Source: Pararhizobium capsulatum DSM 1112 (GTDB taxonomy: Bacteria; Pseudomonadota; Alphaproteobacteria; Rhizobiales; Rhizobiaceae). From it: a stretch of DNA of 64,000 bases. The stretch spans positions 1,447,001 through 1,511,000 of the forward strand of contig NZ_JAUSVF010000001.1 of assembly GCF_030814475.1 (NCBI RefSeq), written 5' to 3'. The translations under genes were made by a program, and so were the position numbers. Within the stretch, counting starts at the first letter, position 1, and every line of letters starts with the position of its first letter. Positions 30,593-39,529 of this stretch are shown piece by piece. The notes under the pieces were generated by a model, which did not search any database, was not told the DNA's origin, and saw only the letters and a list, made by a program, of their open reading frames with translations.

Positions 30593-31489
30593 TCACCGCT
30601 CCCAATAGGGCGTCGGCCCATAAAGCCCGGCCAGGAAATCGACAAACAGGCGCACCTTGGCCGGCAGGAACTGGCGACTGGGATAAAGCGCGGAAACCGC
30701 GAGGTGTTTCGAGCCTTCCCACTGCGGCAGCACCTGCACCAGCTTTCCGCTCCGCAGCTCCGGCCCGATATCCCAGGTCGAGCGCAAGGCGATGCCGGCA
30801 CCGGAAATCACCGCCTCGCGGATCACTTCGGAGGAATTGGTGATCAGCGGCCCCTCCGCGCGATAGATGATCTGGCCTTCCGGTCCATCCAGCCGCCAGC
30901 TTTCATGGTTGTGAGCCGGCAGGCAGATATGGTGCGCAAGGTCGGCAATGCCTTCCGGTGCGCCGTGGCGCGTAATGTAGCCGGGGGCCGCGCAAAGAAC
31001 GCGACGCACGGGAGCGAGTCGGCGGGCAACGAGACTTGTATCGACCAGTTCGCCGATACGGATCGCGAGGTCGAAACCATCCGCCACGATATCCGTGAAC
31101 TCGTCGGTCAAGACGATATCAAGCACGAGAGCCGGATGCGTCTCCATGAAGCGTGGCAGATAGGGCGCAATATGCATGCGCCCGAACGAGGTCGGGGCGG
31201 TGATGCGCAACCGGCCCTGCGCCAGCTGTGAGCGCCCGGCGGCGAAGGCTTCGGCTTCCTCTATGCCTGCCAGCACACCGAGGATGCGATCGTGAAAACC
31301 CTGGCCAGCTTCGGTCAGCGAGATCTGTCGTGTCGTGCGTTGAAAGAGCCGCGTGCCCAGCCGGTCCTCAAGCCGCTTGATGCGCTTCGAGATCACGGCC
31401 GGTGATAAGCCGAGCACTCGCCCTGCCGCCGACATGCTTCCGGTCGCCACGACGCGGGTGAAAATTTCGAGATCGCCCAGATTTGTCAT
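30593..31489 (-). CDS. LysR-family transcriptional regulator
   Basis: This 298-residue LysR protein opens with MTNLGDLEIFTRVVATGSMSAAGRVLGLS and has a helix-turn-helix to about residue 65 and a substrate-binding domain. The pattern is of the CrgA/DmlR-like branch. It is divergent from glcD with a 111 bp gap that holds the glc operator candidate, so it is a second possible regulator of glcDEF. It converges on DUF3422 with a 10 bp gap. Confidence 0.9.
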   Translation of the reverse strand: MTNLGDLEIFTRVVATGSMSAAGRVLGLSPAVISKRIKRLEDRLGTRLFQRTTRQISLTEAGQGFHDRILGVLAGIEEAEAFAAGRSQLAQGRLRITAPTSFGRMHIAPYLPRFMETHPALVLDIVLTDEFTDIVADGFDLAIRIGELVDTSLVARRLAPVRRVLCAAPGYITRHGAPEGIADLAHHICLPAHNHESWRLDGPEGQIIYRAEGPLITNSSEVIREAVISGAGIALRSTWDIGPELRSGKLVQVLPQWEGSKHLAVSALYPSRQFLPAKVRLFVDFLAGLYGPTPYWER

Positions 31490-31550
31490 GAATGGAGTTC
31501 ATTGTTTCGAAAATGGAAAAGATGCAATACCATTTGTCGGGTTGCTTCGA

Positions 31551-31574
31551 TAGTGGTAAAGAAAATAGACCAAT
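31551..31574. promoter_or_regulatory. Operator candidate ahead of glcDEF
   Basis: TGGT (31554-31557), 11 bp, then ACCA (31569-31572). Read on the minus strand it agrees at 17 of 23 positions with the site upstream of the FadR-type regulator (29186-29208). A further AGTGGT half-site occurs at 31581-31586, 15 bp ahead of the glcD start. Binding by the FadR-type regulator is inference. Confidence 0.55.
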
Positions 31575-31600
31575 TGCAAAAGTGGTAGAAAGGCCCAAGC

Positions 31601-33040
31601 GTGTCCGATCAGATCGCATTCATGGCACCCAAACGATCCGTCCTGGATCGCCGCGAGGCGATTGTCGCCGATCTGGCCGATCTTCTGCCGCCAGGCTGTC
31701 TGGTCAGCGATGCAAGAGGTCTCGTGCCGTTCGAGACGGATGCCTTCATCGCCTATCGTCGCATCCCTCTTGCTGTCGCGCTTCCTGAAACGACGGCGCA
31801 GGTGGCGGCGGTTCTCAAATATTGCAGCCGCTACGGCATCCCCGTCGTGCCTCGGGGCGCCGGCACCTCGCTCTCCGGTGGCGCGATACCGCAGGAAGAC
31901 GCGGTCGTCATCGGTCTCTCGAAGATGAGCCGCATTCTCGATATCGATTTTGCCAACCGCACCGCGACCGTCGAGGCGGGCGTCACCAATATCAACATTT
32001 CCGAAGCCGTCCTGCCGGACGGTTTCTTCTACGCGCCGGACCCGAGCTCGCAGCTTGCCTGCACCATCGGCGGCAATATCGGCATGAATTCCGGCGGCGC
32101 GCACTGTCTGAAATACGGCGTGACGACCAACAACCTGCTCGGCGTAAAGATGGTGCTTTTCGACGGCACCGTCATCGAGCTGGGCGGCAAGGCGCTGGAT
32201 GCACCGGGTTATGATTTGCTCGGCCTCGTCTGCGGCTCGGAAGGTCAGCTCGGCATTGTCACCGAGGCAACCGTGCGGCTGCTGGCGCGTCCGGAAGGTG
32301 CACGTCCAGTGCTGTTCGGCTTCGCCTCGTCGGAGGCGGCGGGAGCCTGCGTTGCCGAAGTCATCGGCGCCGGCATCATCCCTGTCGCCATCGAGTTCAT
32401 GGACAGGCCGGCAATCGGCATTTGCGAGGCCTTTGCCAAGGCCGGTTATCCCATGGATGTCGAGGCGTTGCTGATCGTCGAGGTCGAGGGTTCGGATGCC
32501 GAGATGGATGCAACGCTCGCCCGCATCATCGAGATTGCCCGCCGTCACGGCGTGACGACCATCCGCGAAAGCCAGTCGGCAACGGAGGCGGCACTGATCT
32601 GGAAGGGCCGCAAATCCGCCTTTGGCGCGACCGGCCGCATCGCCGACTATATCTGCATGGATGGCACCGTGCCGCTCTCGCAGCTTTCAGAGGTCCTGCG
32701 CAAGACCGGAGAGATCGCTGCAAGCTACGGCCTGCGCGTCGCCAATGTCTTCCATGCCGGCGATGGCAACATGCACCCGCTCATCCTCTACAACATCAAC
32801 GATCCGGAAGATGCTGCCCGCGCCGAAGCGGCCGGCAACGATATCCTGAAGCTCTGCGTCGATGCCGGCGGCTGCCTGACCGGCGAGCATGGCGTCGGCA
32901 TCGAGAAGCGTGACCTGATGCTGCATCAGTTCAGCCAGATCGATCTCGACCAGCAGATGGCCGCCCGCGCCGCCTTCGATCCGCAATGGATCATGAACCC
33001 CTCCAAGGTGTTTCCGCTCGAAGGGCGCCCGGCCGCATGA
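31601..33040 (+). CDS. glcD: Glycolate oxidase, FAD-binding subunit GlcD
   Basis: GlcD is the flavin catalytic subunit of glycolate oxidase, converting glycolate (and D-lactate) to the keto acid. The 479-residue protein has the FAD_binding_4 domain (VVPRGAGTSLSGGAIP, PDPSSQLACTIGGNIGMNSGG, GLVCGSEGQLGIVTEA) and the FAD-oxidase C-terminal domain with VFHAGDGNMHPLILY and GEHGVGIEKRD. It starts with GTG, with AAAGG upstream. Its stop overlaps the glcE start by 4 bp. Confidence 0.94.
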   Translation: MSDQIAFMAPKRSVLDRREAIVADLADLLPPGCLVSDARGLVPFETDAFIAYRRIPLAVALPETTAQVAAVLKYCSRYGIPVVPRGAGTSLSGGAIPQEDAVVIGLSKMSRILDIDFANRTATVEAGVTNINISEAVLPDGFFYAPDPSSQLACTIGGNIGMNSGGAHCLKYGVTTNNLLGVKMVLFDGTVIELGGKALDAPGYDLLGLVCGSEGQLGIVTEATVRLLARPEGARPVLFGFASSEAAGACVAEVIGAGIIPVAIEFMDRPAIGICEAFAKAGYPMDVEALLIVEVEGSDAEMDATLARIIEIARRHGVTTIRESQSATEAALIWKGRKSAFGATGRIADYICMDGTVPLSQLSEVLRKTGEIAASYGLRVANVFHAGDGNMHPLILYNINDPEDAARAEAAGNDILKLCVDAGGCLTGEHGVGIEKRDLMLHQFSQIDLDQQMAARAAFDPQWIMNPSKVFPLEGRPAA

Positions 33041-34233
33041 CCATCGATTTCGAACCTGAAAACGAGGACGAGGTCGCCTCAATCATCCGCGCTGCTGCGG
33101 AAAGGTCCGCCCGGCTCGCCATTCTCGGCGGCGGCACGCGGGGTTTCGGCATTGCTGGGGCGGATGCGGTGCTTTCCACCCGGCGCCTGTCCGGCATCGT
33201 CACCTACAATCCGGCCGAGATGACCATGAGTGCCCTGGCTGGCACATCCGTCGCCGAGATCGAGGCGACGCTTGCCGAACGCCCCCAGATGCTTGCCTTC
33301 GAGCCGATGGACCCGCGAGCGCTGCTTGGCTCCACTGGCGAACCCACCATTGGCGGCGTCTTCGCCGCCAATGTCTCCGGCCCGCGCCGTCTTTCCGCTG
33401 GGGCTGCCCGCGATCACCTGCTCGGCATCCGCTTCGTCAATGGCGAGGGCGTGGCGATCAAATCGGGCGGCCGGGTGATGAAAAATGTCACCGGCCTCGA
33501 TCTCGTCAAGTTCCTGGCCGGATCGCACGGCACGCTCGGGCTGTTGACGGAAGTCACGTTCAAGGTGCTGCCACTGCCACCTTCCGCGGCGACGATCGTG
33601 CTTTCGGGCTTGAACGATGCCGAGGCAGCCGGCGCGATGGCGCGGGTCATGGCAATGCCCTACGAGGTCTCGTCGGCTGCCCATCTGCCTGAAAGCGTGC
33701 GCGGCCGGTTTCTCGGCGGCAATCTGCCGGAGGGGCCGGCGACGGTGCTCCGGCTCGAAGGCCTTTCGGCGACGGTTTCTGCCCGTGCGGAAAAGCTGGC
33801 GCAGGCCTGTTCGGTCGCCGGTCCTGTCACAGTGCTGGGGGATGAGGATACGCGGATGCTCTGGCGCGAGATCCGCGATGTGAAGCCTTATGCGGATGGC
33901 ACGGATCGACCGATCTGGAACGTCTCCGTGGCGCCGACTACGGGCCACCAGCTCGTTGCCGCGCTTCGCCTGGAAACCGGTGTCGACGCGTTCTATGACT
34001 GGCAGGGCGGTCGCGTCTGGCTGCGCATGGAAGCCGATCCCGAGGCGGGGCTTCTCCGCCGCTTCATCAAGGCGCTGGGCGGGGGGCATGCAAGGCTTGT
34101 GCGGGCTTCCGCTTCCGTGCGCGCGGCAACGCCGGTGTTCGAACCGGAAGCACCGGCCGTTGCTGCTCTTTCTCAGCGGTTGCGCGAAAAATTCGATCCC
34201 CAGGGTATCTTCAATCCGGGGCTGATGGGGTGA
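33037..34233 (+). CDS. glcE: Glycolate oxidase, FAD-binding subunit GlcE
   Basis: GlcE is the second, smaller FAD_binding_4 subunit of the glycolate oxidase complex. The 398-residue protein shows ILGGGTRGFG, MLAFEPMDPRALLG, the segment PTIGGVFAANVSGPRRLSAG and GRVMKNVTGLDLVKFLAGS. The ATG overlaps the glcD stop (ATGA), giving tight coupling. A palindromic repeat separates its stop from glcF. Confidence 0.93.
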   Translation: MTIDFEPENEDEVASIIRAAAERSARLAILGGGTRGFGIAGADAVLSTRRLSGIVTYNPAEMTMSALAGTSVAEIEATLAERPQMLAFEPMDPRALLGSTGEPTIGGVFAANVSGPRRLSAGAARDHLLGIRFVNGEGVAIKSGGRVMKNVTGLDLVKFLAGSHGTLGLLTEVTFKVLPLPPSAATIVLSGLNDAEAAGAMARVMAMPYEVSSAAHLPESVRGRFLGGNLPEGPATVLRLEGLSATVSARAEKLAQACSVAGPVTVLGDEDTRMLWREIRDVKPYADGTDRPIWNVSVAPTTGHQLVAALRLETGVDAFYDWQGGRVWLRMEADPEAGLLRRFIKALGGGHARLVRASASVRAATPVFEPEAPAVAALSQRLREKFDPQGIFNPGLMG

Positions 34234-34257
34234 TGGAGATGATTTCAGAGTTTGCTG

Positions 34258-34478
34258 CTGGCACCCTCCTCTGTCCCTTCGAGACATCTCCCCCTCAAGG
34301 GGGGAGATCGGAAAGAGGCGAGCCGCTTGCTCCCTCTTCTCCCCAGCGGGGAGAAGGTGGCGCGCAGCGCCGGATGAGGGGGCGGATTGCTCCGAGTTTG
34401 CAGCGAAGACCCCCTCATCTGCCCTTCGGGCATCTTCTCCCCACCGGGGAGAAGGGGGAGACTGCCGCAGCAATCCCG
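34258..34478. repeat. Rhizobial palindromic intergenic repeat inside the glc operon
   Basis: The 220 bp hold several hairpin modules: CATCTCCCCCTCAAGGGGGGAGAT, then TTCTCCCCAGCGGGGAGAA and TTCTCCCCACCGGGGAGAA, with CCTCATCTGCCCTTCGGGCA between. The same modules recur at 38468, 42533 and 59020. They resemble RIME-type elements (Rhizobium intergenic mosaic elements) as I remember them; the family name is unverified. Confidence 0.75.
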
Positions 34479-34507
34479 CCACATCCGATCATGGGGGCCA
34501 TTGCCTG

Positions 34508-35818
34508 ATGCAGACCTCCTTCACATCAGCCCAGCTTGCCGACCCCCATGTCGCAACCTCCGAGCAGATCCTGCGCAAATGCGTGCATTGCGGCTTCTGC
34601 ACGGCCACCTGCCCGACCTACGTGACCCTCGGCAATGAGCTCGACAGCCCGCGCGGCCGCATCTACCTCATCAAGGACATGCTGGAAAACGACCGGCCGG
34701 CGGATGAGGAGGTCGTCACCCATATCGATCGCTGTCTTTCCTGTCTCGCCTGCATGACGACCTGTCCTTCCGGCGTGAACTACATGCACCTCGTGGATCA
34801 TGCCCGCGTCCATATCGAGAAGACCTATAAACGGCCGCTTGGCGATCGCCTTGTGCGCGCCGTGCTCGCAGCAGTGCTGCCCTATCCGGGCCGGTTTCGG
34901 CTGGCGCTGAAGGCTGTCGCCCTGGGACACCCCTTTGCGGGTCTGCTGAAGCGTATTCCGCAACTTAAGGCCTTCGGTACCATGCTCGATCTCGCGCCAT
35001 CAAAGGTCGCCGCGGCGTCGCCTGCCGATAGGCCGGGTGTGCGCACCGTCGAGGGCACAAGGCGCGGCCGCGTGGCGATCCTGTCCGGCTGCGCCCAGCC
35101 GGTATTGCGGCCGGAGATCAACGAGGCGACGCTGAGGCTGCTCGCGCGCCTTGGCATCGAGGTCGTTGTGCCGGAGGATGCCGGTTGCTGCGGCGCGCTC
35201 GTTCATCACATGGGCCGCGAGGAACAGGCGCTCGATGCCGCCCGTCGCATGGTTGATGCCTGGCTGAAGGTGAAAGCGCAAGGCGGGCTCGATGCCGTGA
35301 TCATCACCGCCTCCGGCTGCGGCACGACGATCAAGGACTACGGCCACATGCTGCGGCTCGATCCGGCCTATGCGGAAAAGGCGGCTGAAGTTTCGGCGCT
35401 TGCCAGGGACATCACCGAATATCTGGCAGGCCTCGATCTGCCGGTGCTGGAAAAAAAGGGGCTGACCGTTGCCTATCATTCCGCCTGCTCGATGCAGCAT
35501 GGCCAGAAGATCACGATGGCGCCGAAGGTGCTGTTGCGCAATGCCGGCTTTGCCGTGCGCGATCCGGGCGAAGGGCACCTCTGCTGCGGTTCGGCCGGGA
35601 CCTACAACATCCTGCAGCCGGAAATCTCGGCCAAGCTCAAGGCCCGCAAGGTCCGCAACATCGAGGCAACGAAAGCCGATATCATCGCCACCGGCAATAT
35701 CGGCTGCATTACCCAGATATCAACCGGAACGGCAATGCCGATCCTGCATACGGTTGAACTGCTCGACTGGGCCTATGGCGGTCCGAAGCCGGCGATACTG
35801 GCGGACCGAGCGGGGTAA
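34508..35818 (+). CDS. glcF: Glycolate oxidase, iron-sulfur subunit GlcF
   Basis: GlcF passes electrons from the flavin subunits to the respiratory chain. The 436-residue protein has two [4Fe-4S] motifs in the N-terminal 85 residues, CVHCGFCTATCP and CLSCLACMTTCP, and two CCG domains with DAGCCGALVHHMG and EGHLCCGSAGTYN. It follows glcE after the 270 bp repeat-bearing gap. The start ATGCAG has no clear ribosome-binding site. Confidence 0.94.
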   Translation: MQTSFTSAQLADPHVATSEQILRKCVHCGFCTATCPTYVTLGNELDSPRGRIYLIKDMLENDRPADEEVVTHIDRCLSCLACMTTCPSGVNYMHLVDHARVHIEKTYKRPLGDRLVRAVLAAVLPYPGRFRLALKAVALGHPFAGLLKRIPQLKAFGTMLDLAPSKVAAASPADRPGVRTVEGTRRGRVAILSGCAQPVLRPEINEATLRLLARLGIEVVVPEDAGCCGALVHHMGREEQALDAARRMVDAWLKVKAQGGLDAVIITASGCGTTIKDYGHMLRLDPAYAEKAAEVSALARDITEYLAGLDLPVLEKKGLTVAYHSACSMQHGQKITMAPKVLLRNAGFAVRDPGEGHLCCGSAGTYNILQPEISAKLKARKVRNIEATKADIIATGNIGCITQISTGTAMPILHTVELLDWAYGGPKPAILADRAG

Positions 35819-35864
35819 AACACTGCGCGCCGCCCGGCGCACAGTGTCAAGATGATCGCGGCTC

Positions 35865-36563
35865 TTAGCCGCCGAAGATCGTGCGCAGGATATCCACGCC
35901 GCGGTCGTCGTAGGAGACTTCGCCCTGCTTGTTGCCGGGGCCGACGACGATTACCTTGGTGCCGATAGAGGCGCGGTCATAGAGATGCTCGACATCCTGG
36001 TTCATCATGCGGATGCAGCCGGACGACATGTTCTGGCCGATCGTCCAGGGCTGGTTGGTGCCGTGGATGCGGAAGCCGCTGTCGGACTTGCCCTTATAGA
36101 GATAGAGCGCGCGGGCGCCGAGCGGGTTATCGATACCGCCTTCCTGGAAGGCCGGAAGGATGTGCCCCTTCTTGCGTTCGCGAACGATCATTTCCGGCGG
36201 CGGCGTCCATCCTGGCCATTCTGCCTTGCGCTGCACCTTGACGACGCCCGACCAGCCAAAGCCTTCGCGTCCGACACCGATGCCGTAGCGGGTCGCCTTG
36301 TTGCGGCCTTCGACGTAATAGAGATACTTGTTGTTGGTATCGACGATGATCGTGCCGGGGGCCTCGTCTGTCTGCAATTTCACCTTGGTGCGCCAGAATT
36401 GCTTCGGCGGCTTCTTCTGCTGCATCGCGACCACCGTCACGTCGTTCTGCGCCGCGGCGGCCTTCGTGGCCTGGCCCGGCGAAAAGGCGGCGGCGTTCGA
36501 AGCGGTCAGAAGCAGCGCAGCGGTGAAGGCGGCTGCGAGCGATGCACGTCCAGCATGTTTCAT
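35865..36563 (-). CDS. L,D-transpeptidase (YkuD domain), exported
   Basis: This 232-residue protein has a signal peptide (MKHAGRASLAAAFTAALLLTA, cleavage near residue 25) and a YkuD catalytic domain with the His and Cys signature HGTNQPWTIGQNMSSGCIRM. It should form 3-3 cross-links in peptidoglycan or anchor outer-membrane proteins to it. GAGGGGAGA precedes the ATG. It is in tandem with a second, similar gene upstream. Confidence 0.92.
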   Translation of the reverse strand: MKHAGRASLAAAFTAALLLTASNAAAFSPGQATKAAAAQNDVTVVAMQQKKPPKQFWRTKVKLQTDEAPGTIIVDTNNKYLYYVEGRNKATRYGIGVGREGFGWSGVVKVQRKAEWPGWTPPPEMIVRERKKGHILPAFQEGGIDNPLGARALYLYKGKSDSGFRIHGTNQPWTIGQNMSSGCIRMMNQDVEHLYDRASIGTKVIVVGPGNKQGEVSYDDRGVDILRTIFGG

Positions 36564-36802
36564 GAAATCTCCCCTCTCAATCCATCAATCGGTCAGGCAG
36601 CGTACTCAGACAAACGGCCGGTCCTTGGTCGAACGACGCTAACCAATATCCCTCGCCACGCAAGGCTGCCGCTCCGGGGATAGAACGAATGTGATCATGC
36701 TGGATGTATCGCCGGGAACATCTGTTGCAAAAACGACACGGGCGGCCGGTGCAAAAGCCTGAAGCTCAGCAACCGCCGCCCGTCTGTTGGACAGTCTTGG
36801 CG

Positions 36803-37585
36803 TCAGATCACGACAACCTTGGTGCCGACCGGAACGCGCTCGTAGAGATCGACGACGTCCTCATTGCGCATGCGGATGCAGCCGGAGGAGACGGCATAGC
36901 CTATCGTCCAGGGCGCATTGGTGCCGTGGATGCGATAGAGCGTCGAGCCGAGATACATGGCGCGGGCGCCGAGCGGGTTTTCCGGGCCGCCCTGCATCGA
37001 GGCCGGCAGGTAATGGCCCCTGGCGGCCTCACGGGAGATCATTTCGGATGGCGGTGTCCAGGTCGGCCATTCCGACTTGCGGGTAATCTTGTGGGAGCCC
37101 GCCCATTCGAAGCCCGGCTTGCCGACGCCGACGCCGTAGCGACGAGCTTCGCCGTTTCCGGTCACGAGATAGAGGAAGCGGTTGTTGGTATCGATCACGA
37201 TCGTGCCGGCCCTTTCCGGCGTATCGTATGCCACCATCTGCGGCAGGTATTGCGGGTCCATCTGGCGGCTGACGGGCTTTTGCGGCCGGGTCATCGCGAC
37301 GGGCTGGACGCGTGGATCGGTGGAAACGCCGGGAAGCTGCTGGGCTGGGTCGCGCACGCGCAGGTTTCGGGTGGCGCCTCTCGCGTCAGGCGCTATGGCT
37401 TGCTGCTGGCGATAGACGCCCGGATCGACCTGCACGCCAAGCTGCATCACCCAGGGGGCGGTGAGATCGGGGCTGACGATCACCGGCGGGCGGTTGCCGT
37501 AGCGATCCTGCGCCTCTGCAAGACTTGCAAAGACGACGAACAGGGCAGTGGAAAGAACAAGGCTTTTCTTCATCATGGCGGACAC
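36803..37585 (-). CDS. L,D-transpeptidase (YkuD domain), exported, paralogue of the neighbour
   Basis: This 260-residue protein has a signal peptide (MKKSLVLSTALFVVFASLAEA), a Pro-rich linker of about 100 residues and a YkuD domain with HGTNAPWTIGYAVSSGCIRM. Long stretches match the downstream paralogue (GTIIVDTNN, RYGVGVGKPGFEWAG, NPLGARAMYL). The start is either the GTG at 37585 with AAAGG close by, or the ATG three codons later; neither is clearly better. Confidence 0.9.
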   Translation of the reverse strand: MSAMMKKSLVLSTALFVVFASLAEAQDRYGNRPPVIVSPDLTAPWVMQLGVQVDPGVYRQQQAIAPDARGATRNLRVRDPAQQLPGVSTDPRVQPVAMTRPQKPVSRQMDPQYLPQMVAYDTPERAGTIVIDTNNRFLYLVTGNGEARRYGVGVGKPGFEWAGSHKITRKSEWPTWTPPSEMISREAARGHYLPASMQGGPENPLGARAMYLGSTLYRIHGTNAPWTIGYAVSSGCIRMRNEDVVDLYERVPVGTKVVVI

Positions 37586-37823
37586 TCTACCTTTCGCCGG
37601 ACGGGCTCGACTGTGCCGGCGGCCACGCCAAAGGAAGCGGTCGTCGACGTTTGGATGCGCCAGGGCATGGCGTTATGGGCCGGATCGTGGCATCGCAAGG
37701 AAAGCGAATGGTAAACGCGGGACGCTTAAAAGGCCTCCGGTTCTGGAAAGCTTTCGGTAGGGTTATCGCCGGCTTTAGGACTATGGTTGGCGATTGGTAA
37801 AACAGTGAATCAGAGGTTAATTC

Positions 37824-38465
37824 GTGACGAACCAGGCAATACCGCGCGGCATCATGACCGGCAGCGATGGTGGGGATCGTTGCGCCTGGCACGGCGGGCT
37901 GGAAGATTACCAGCTCTACCACGACGAGGAATGGGGTCTTCCGATGGCGAACGACATCCGCCTGTTTGAGAAGATCTGCCTTGAGGGTTTCCAGTCCGGC
38001 CTTTCCTGGCTCACCATTTTGAGGAAAAGGGAAGCCTTCTGCGCCGCCTTCGCCGGCTTCGATTTTGATGTCGTCGCAGGCTTTGGCGACGCCGATATCG
38101 AGCGCTGCCTTGCCGACAAGGGCATCGTGCGTCATCGCGGCAAGATCGTCTCGACCATCAACAATGCCCGCCGTGCTCAGGAGCTGAAGGCGGAATTCGG
38201 CTCGCTCGCCCGTTATTTCTGGAGCCACGAACCGTCGGCATCGGAACGTCCCGCCATCGTCACCTCGGAAGCTATCGCGGCCAATCCGACAACGCCGGTT
38301 TCCGTGCGTATTTCAAAGGACCTGAAGAAGCGCGGCTGGACCTTTGTCGGTCCGACCACGGTCTATGCCTTCATGCAGGCCATGGGGCTGGTCAACGACC
38401 ATATCGAAGGCTGCATGTGTCGCGGGCGCATCGAGGACATGCGGCGGAATTTCGTGAGACCTTGA
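37824..38465 (+). CDS. tag: DNA-3-methyladenine glycosylase I
   Basis: Tag removes 3-methyladenine from alkylated DNA. The 213-residue protein keeps the zinc-site residues of the family: Cys20 (RCAWH), His33 (LYHDEEWG), and the H193-x3-C197 pair (DHIEGCMC). FEKICLEGFQSGLSWLTIL and GWTFVGPTTVYAFMQAMGLVNDH are diagnostic. The start is a GTG with AGAGG upstream; an ATG ten codons later is an alternative. Confidence 0.95.
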   Translation: MTNQAIPRGIMTGSDGGDRCAWHGGLEDYQLYHDEEWGLPMANDIRLFEKICLEGFQSGLSWLTILRKREAFCAAFAGFDFDVVAGFGDADIERCLADKGIVRHRGKIVSTINNARRAQELKAEFGSLARYFWSHEPSASERPAIVTSEAIAANPTTPVSVRISKDLKKRGWTFVGPTTVYAFMQAMGLVNDHIEGCMCRGRIEDMRRNFVRP

Positions 38466-38467
38466 GG

Positions 38468-38603
38468 GGTATGCCGCACCCCCCCCTCTGCCCTGTCGGG
38501 CATCTCCCCTCAAGGGGGGAGATTGGCTGGGGTTAGCCTCTCGCTCCCGATCTCCCCCCTTGAGGGGGAGATCGGGAGCGTAGCTGACAGAGGGGGTGAT
38601 GCG
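38468..38603. repeat. Rhizobial palindromic intergenic repeat
   Basis: About 135 bp directly after tag carry two hairpin modules, ATCTCCCCTCAAGGGGGGAGAT and GATCTCCCCCTTGAGGGGGAGATC, flanked by inverted CCCCCTCTG and CAGAGGGGG. They have the same building blocks as the repeat in the glc operon. The element could end transcription between tag and the DUF305 gene. Confidence 0.75.
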
Positions 38604-38641
38604 GGAAGGCCATAAGCCAATGGCTTCAGTTTTTGAAAAAA

Positions 38642-39040
38642 TCACCCGCCGTTCTTGGCGAGCCATTCCTTCATCATTTTGATCTCGCCTTCCTGCGCGG
38701 CGATGATCTCTTGCGCCAGTTTGCGCAGCGTCTCGTCCTTGCCGTATTGCAACTCGATCTTGGCCATGTCGATCGCGCCCTGGTGGTGGGCGATCATGCC
38801 GCGGACGAAATCGGCATCGGCATTGCCGCTATAGGCGATGTCCATGCCTTCATGCATGCGCGCATTGGCTTTCGCGAAGGCGGTACTGGAAGGGCCGGAA
38901 TCGCCCTTGGGCGTTGCCATGTCCTCCATAGCACCGTGACCCATGCTGCCATGATCCATTGTGCTGTGATCCTGCGCGAAGGCAGCGCTGGAGAAGGCCA
39001 GGGCGAGAGCCGAGGCGACGATCTTTTGTTTCAGGGACAT
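38642..39040 (-). CDS. DUF305 (ferritin-like) exported protein
   Basis: This 132-residue protein has a signal peptide (cleavage after FAQ, about residue 23), a Met/His-rich segment (DHSTMDHGSMGHGAMEDM) and the DUF305 four-helix core with MIAHHQGAIDMAK and KMMKEWLAKNGG. Proteins of this family are often found beside copper-resistance genes, and the Met/His-rich segment would suit metal binding. Metal binding here is inference. Confidence 0.85.
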   Translation of the reverse strand: MSLKQKIVASALALAFSSAAFAQDHSTMDHGSMGHGAMEDMATPKGDSGPSSTAFAKANARMHEGMDIAYSGNADADFVRGMIAHHQGAIDMAKIELQYGKDETLRKLAQEIIAAQEGEIKMMKEWLAKNGG

Positions 39041-39091
39041 TGTTGTTCCTCTTGTCCTGATGAGAAAATGCGGGCGACGAGCCCGCGGGCA

Positions 39092-39472
39092 CTACAGGAA
39101 AAGAGGGGACTTGGGCGGCGGGAACCGCGGCTTCACCGGGGTTTCGCGCAGGCTTGCCTGAAGCGCAGGGGCGATGCGCCGGTTTTCTACCGTTGGGCGT
39201 TGCAGAAGCGGATCTTCGACCGAGATCGCATAGCAGGCGGCGCAGAGAAGCGGATGGGTGGCGTGGTCGGTTTTCTTGTCGCATGACCGGCTGCTGTCGT
39301 CACACTGCGCCATGTTTTGCGAGAGGCCGTGGCCGTCATGCCCGCCTTGCGCATGCATCGCCTGTGCGTGCCCGGCGCTTCGCAAGCCCAGATCCTGCGT
39401 CTGGCCAAGCGCCGATGTCCACCCGCTCAGGATGGCGCAGAGGACGGAAAGGACAAGAACGGCAGAGCGCAT
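39092..39472 (-). CDS. Small exported His/Cys-rich protein, function unknown
   Basis: This 126-residue protein has a hydrophobic N-terminus (VLVLSVLCAILSGWTSALG, probable signal peptide), then a His-rich region (GGHDGHGLSQ), three separated Cys residues and the short motif HPLLCAACYAI. It lies 50 bp upstream of the DUF305 gene on the same strand, so the two are probably one unit. A possible role in metal or redox handling in the periplasm comes from composition and context only. Confidence 0.65.
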   Translation of the reverse strand: MRSAVLVLSVLCAILSGWTSALGQTQDLGLRSAGHAQAMHAQGGHDGHGLSQNMAQCDDSSRSCDKKTDHATHPLLCAACYAISVEDPLLQRPTVENRRIAPALQASLRETPVKPRFPPPKSPLFL

Positions 39473-39529
39473 GGGGCGAACATAGGCATGTTGCAGGGCG
39501 AATAAAAGATGTCCTCGCCGTTGCCTTGC

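Noticed and set aside
34258..34478. CRISPR array
   Set aside because: The repeated units are palindromic modules of variable order without regular spacers, and there are no cas genes.
36704..37714. 336-codon plus-strand ORF over the second L,D-transpeptidase
   Set aside because: Antisense of a protein with a complete YkuD signature; no ribosome-binding site.
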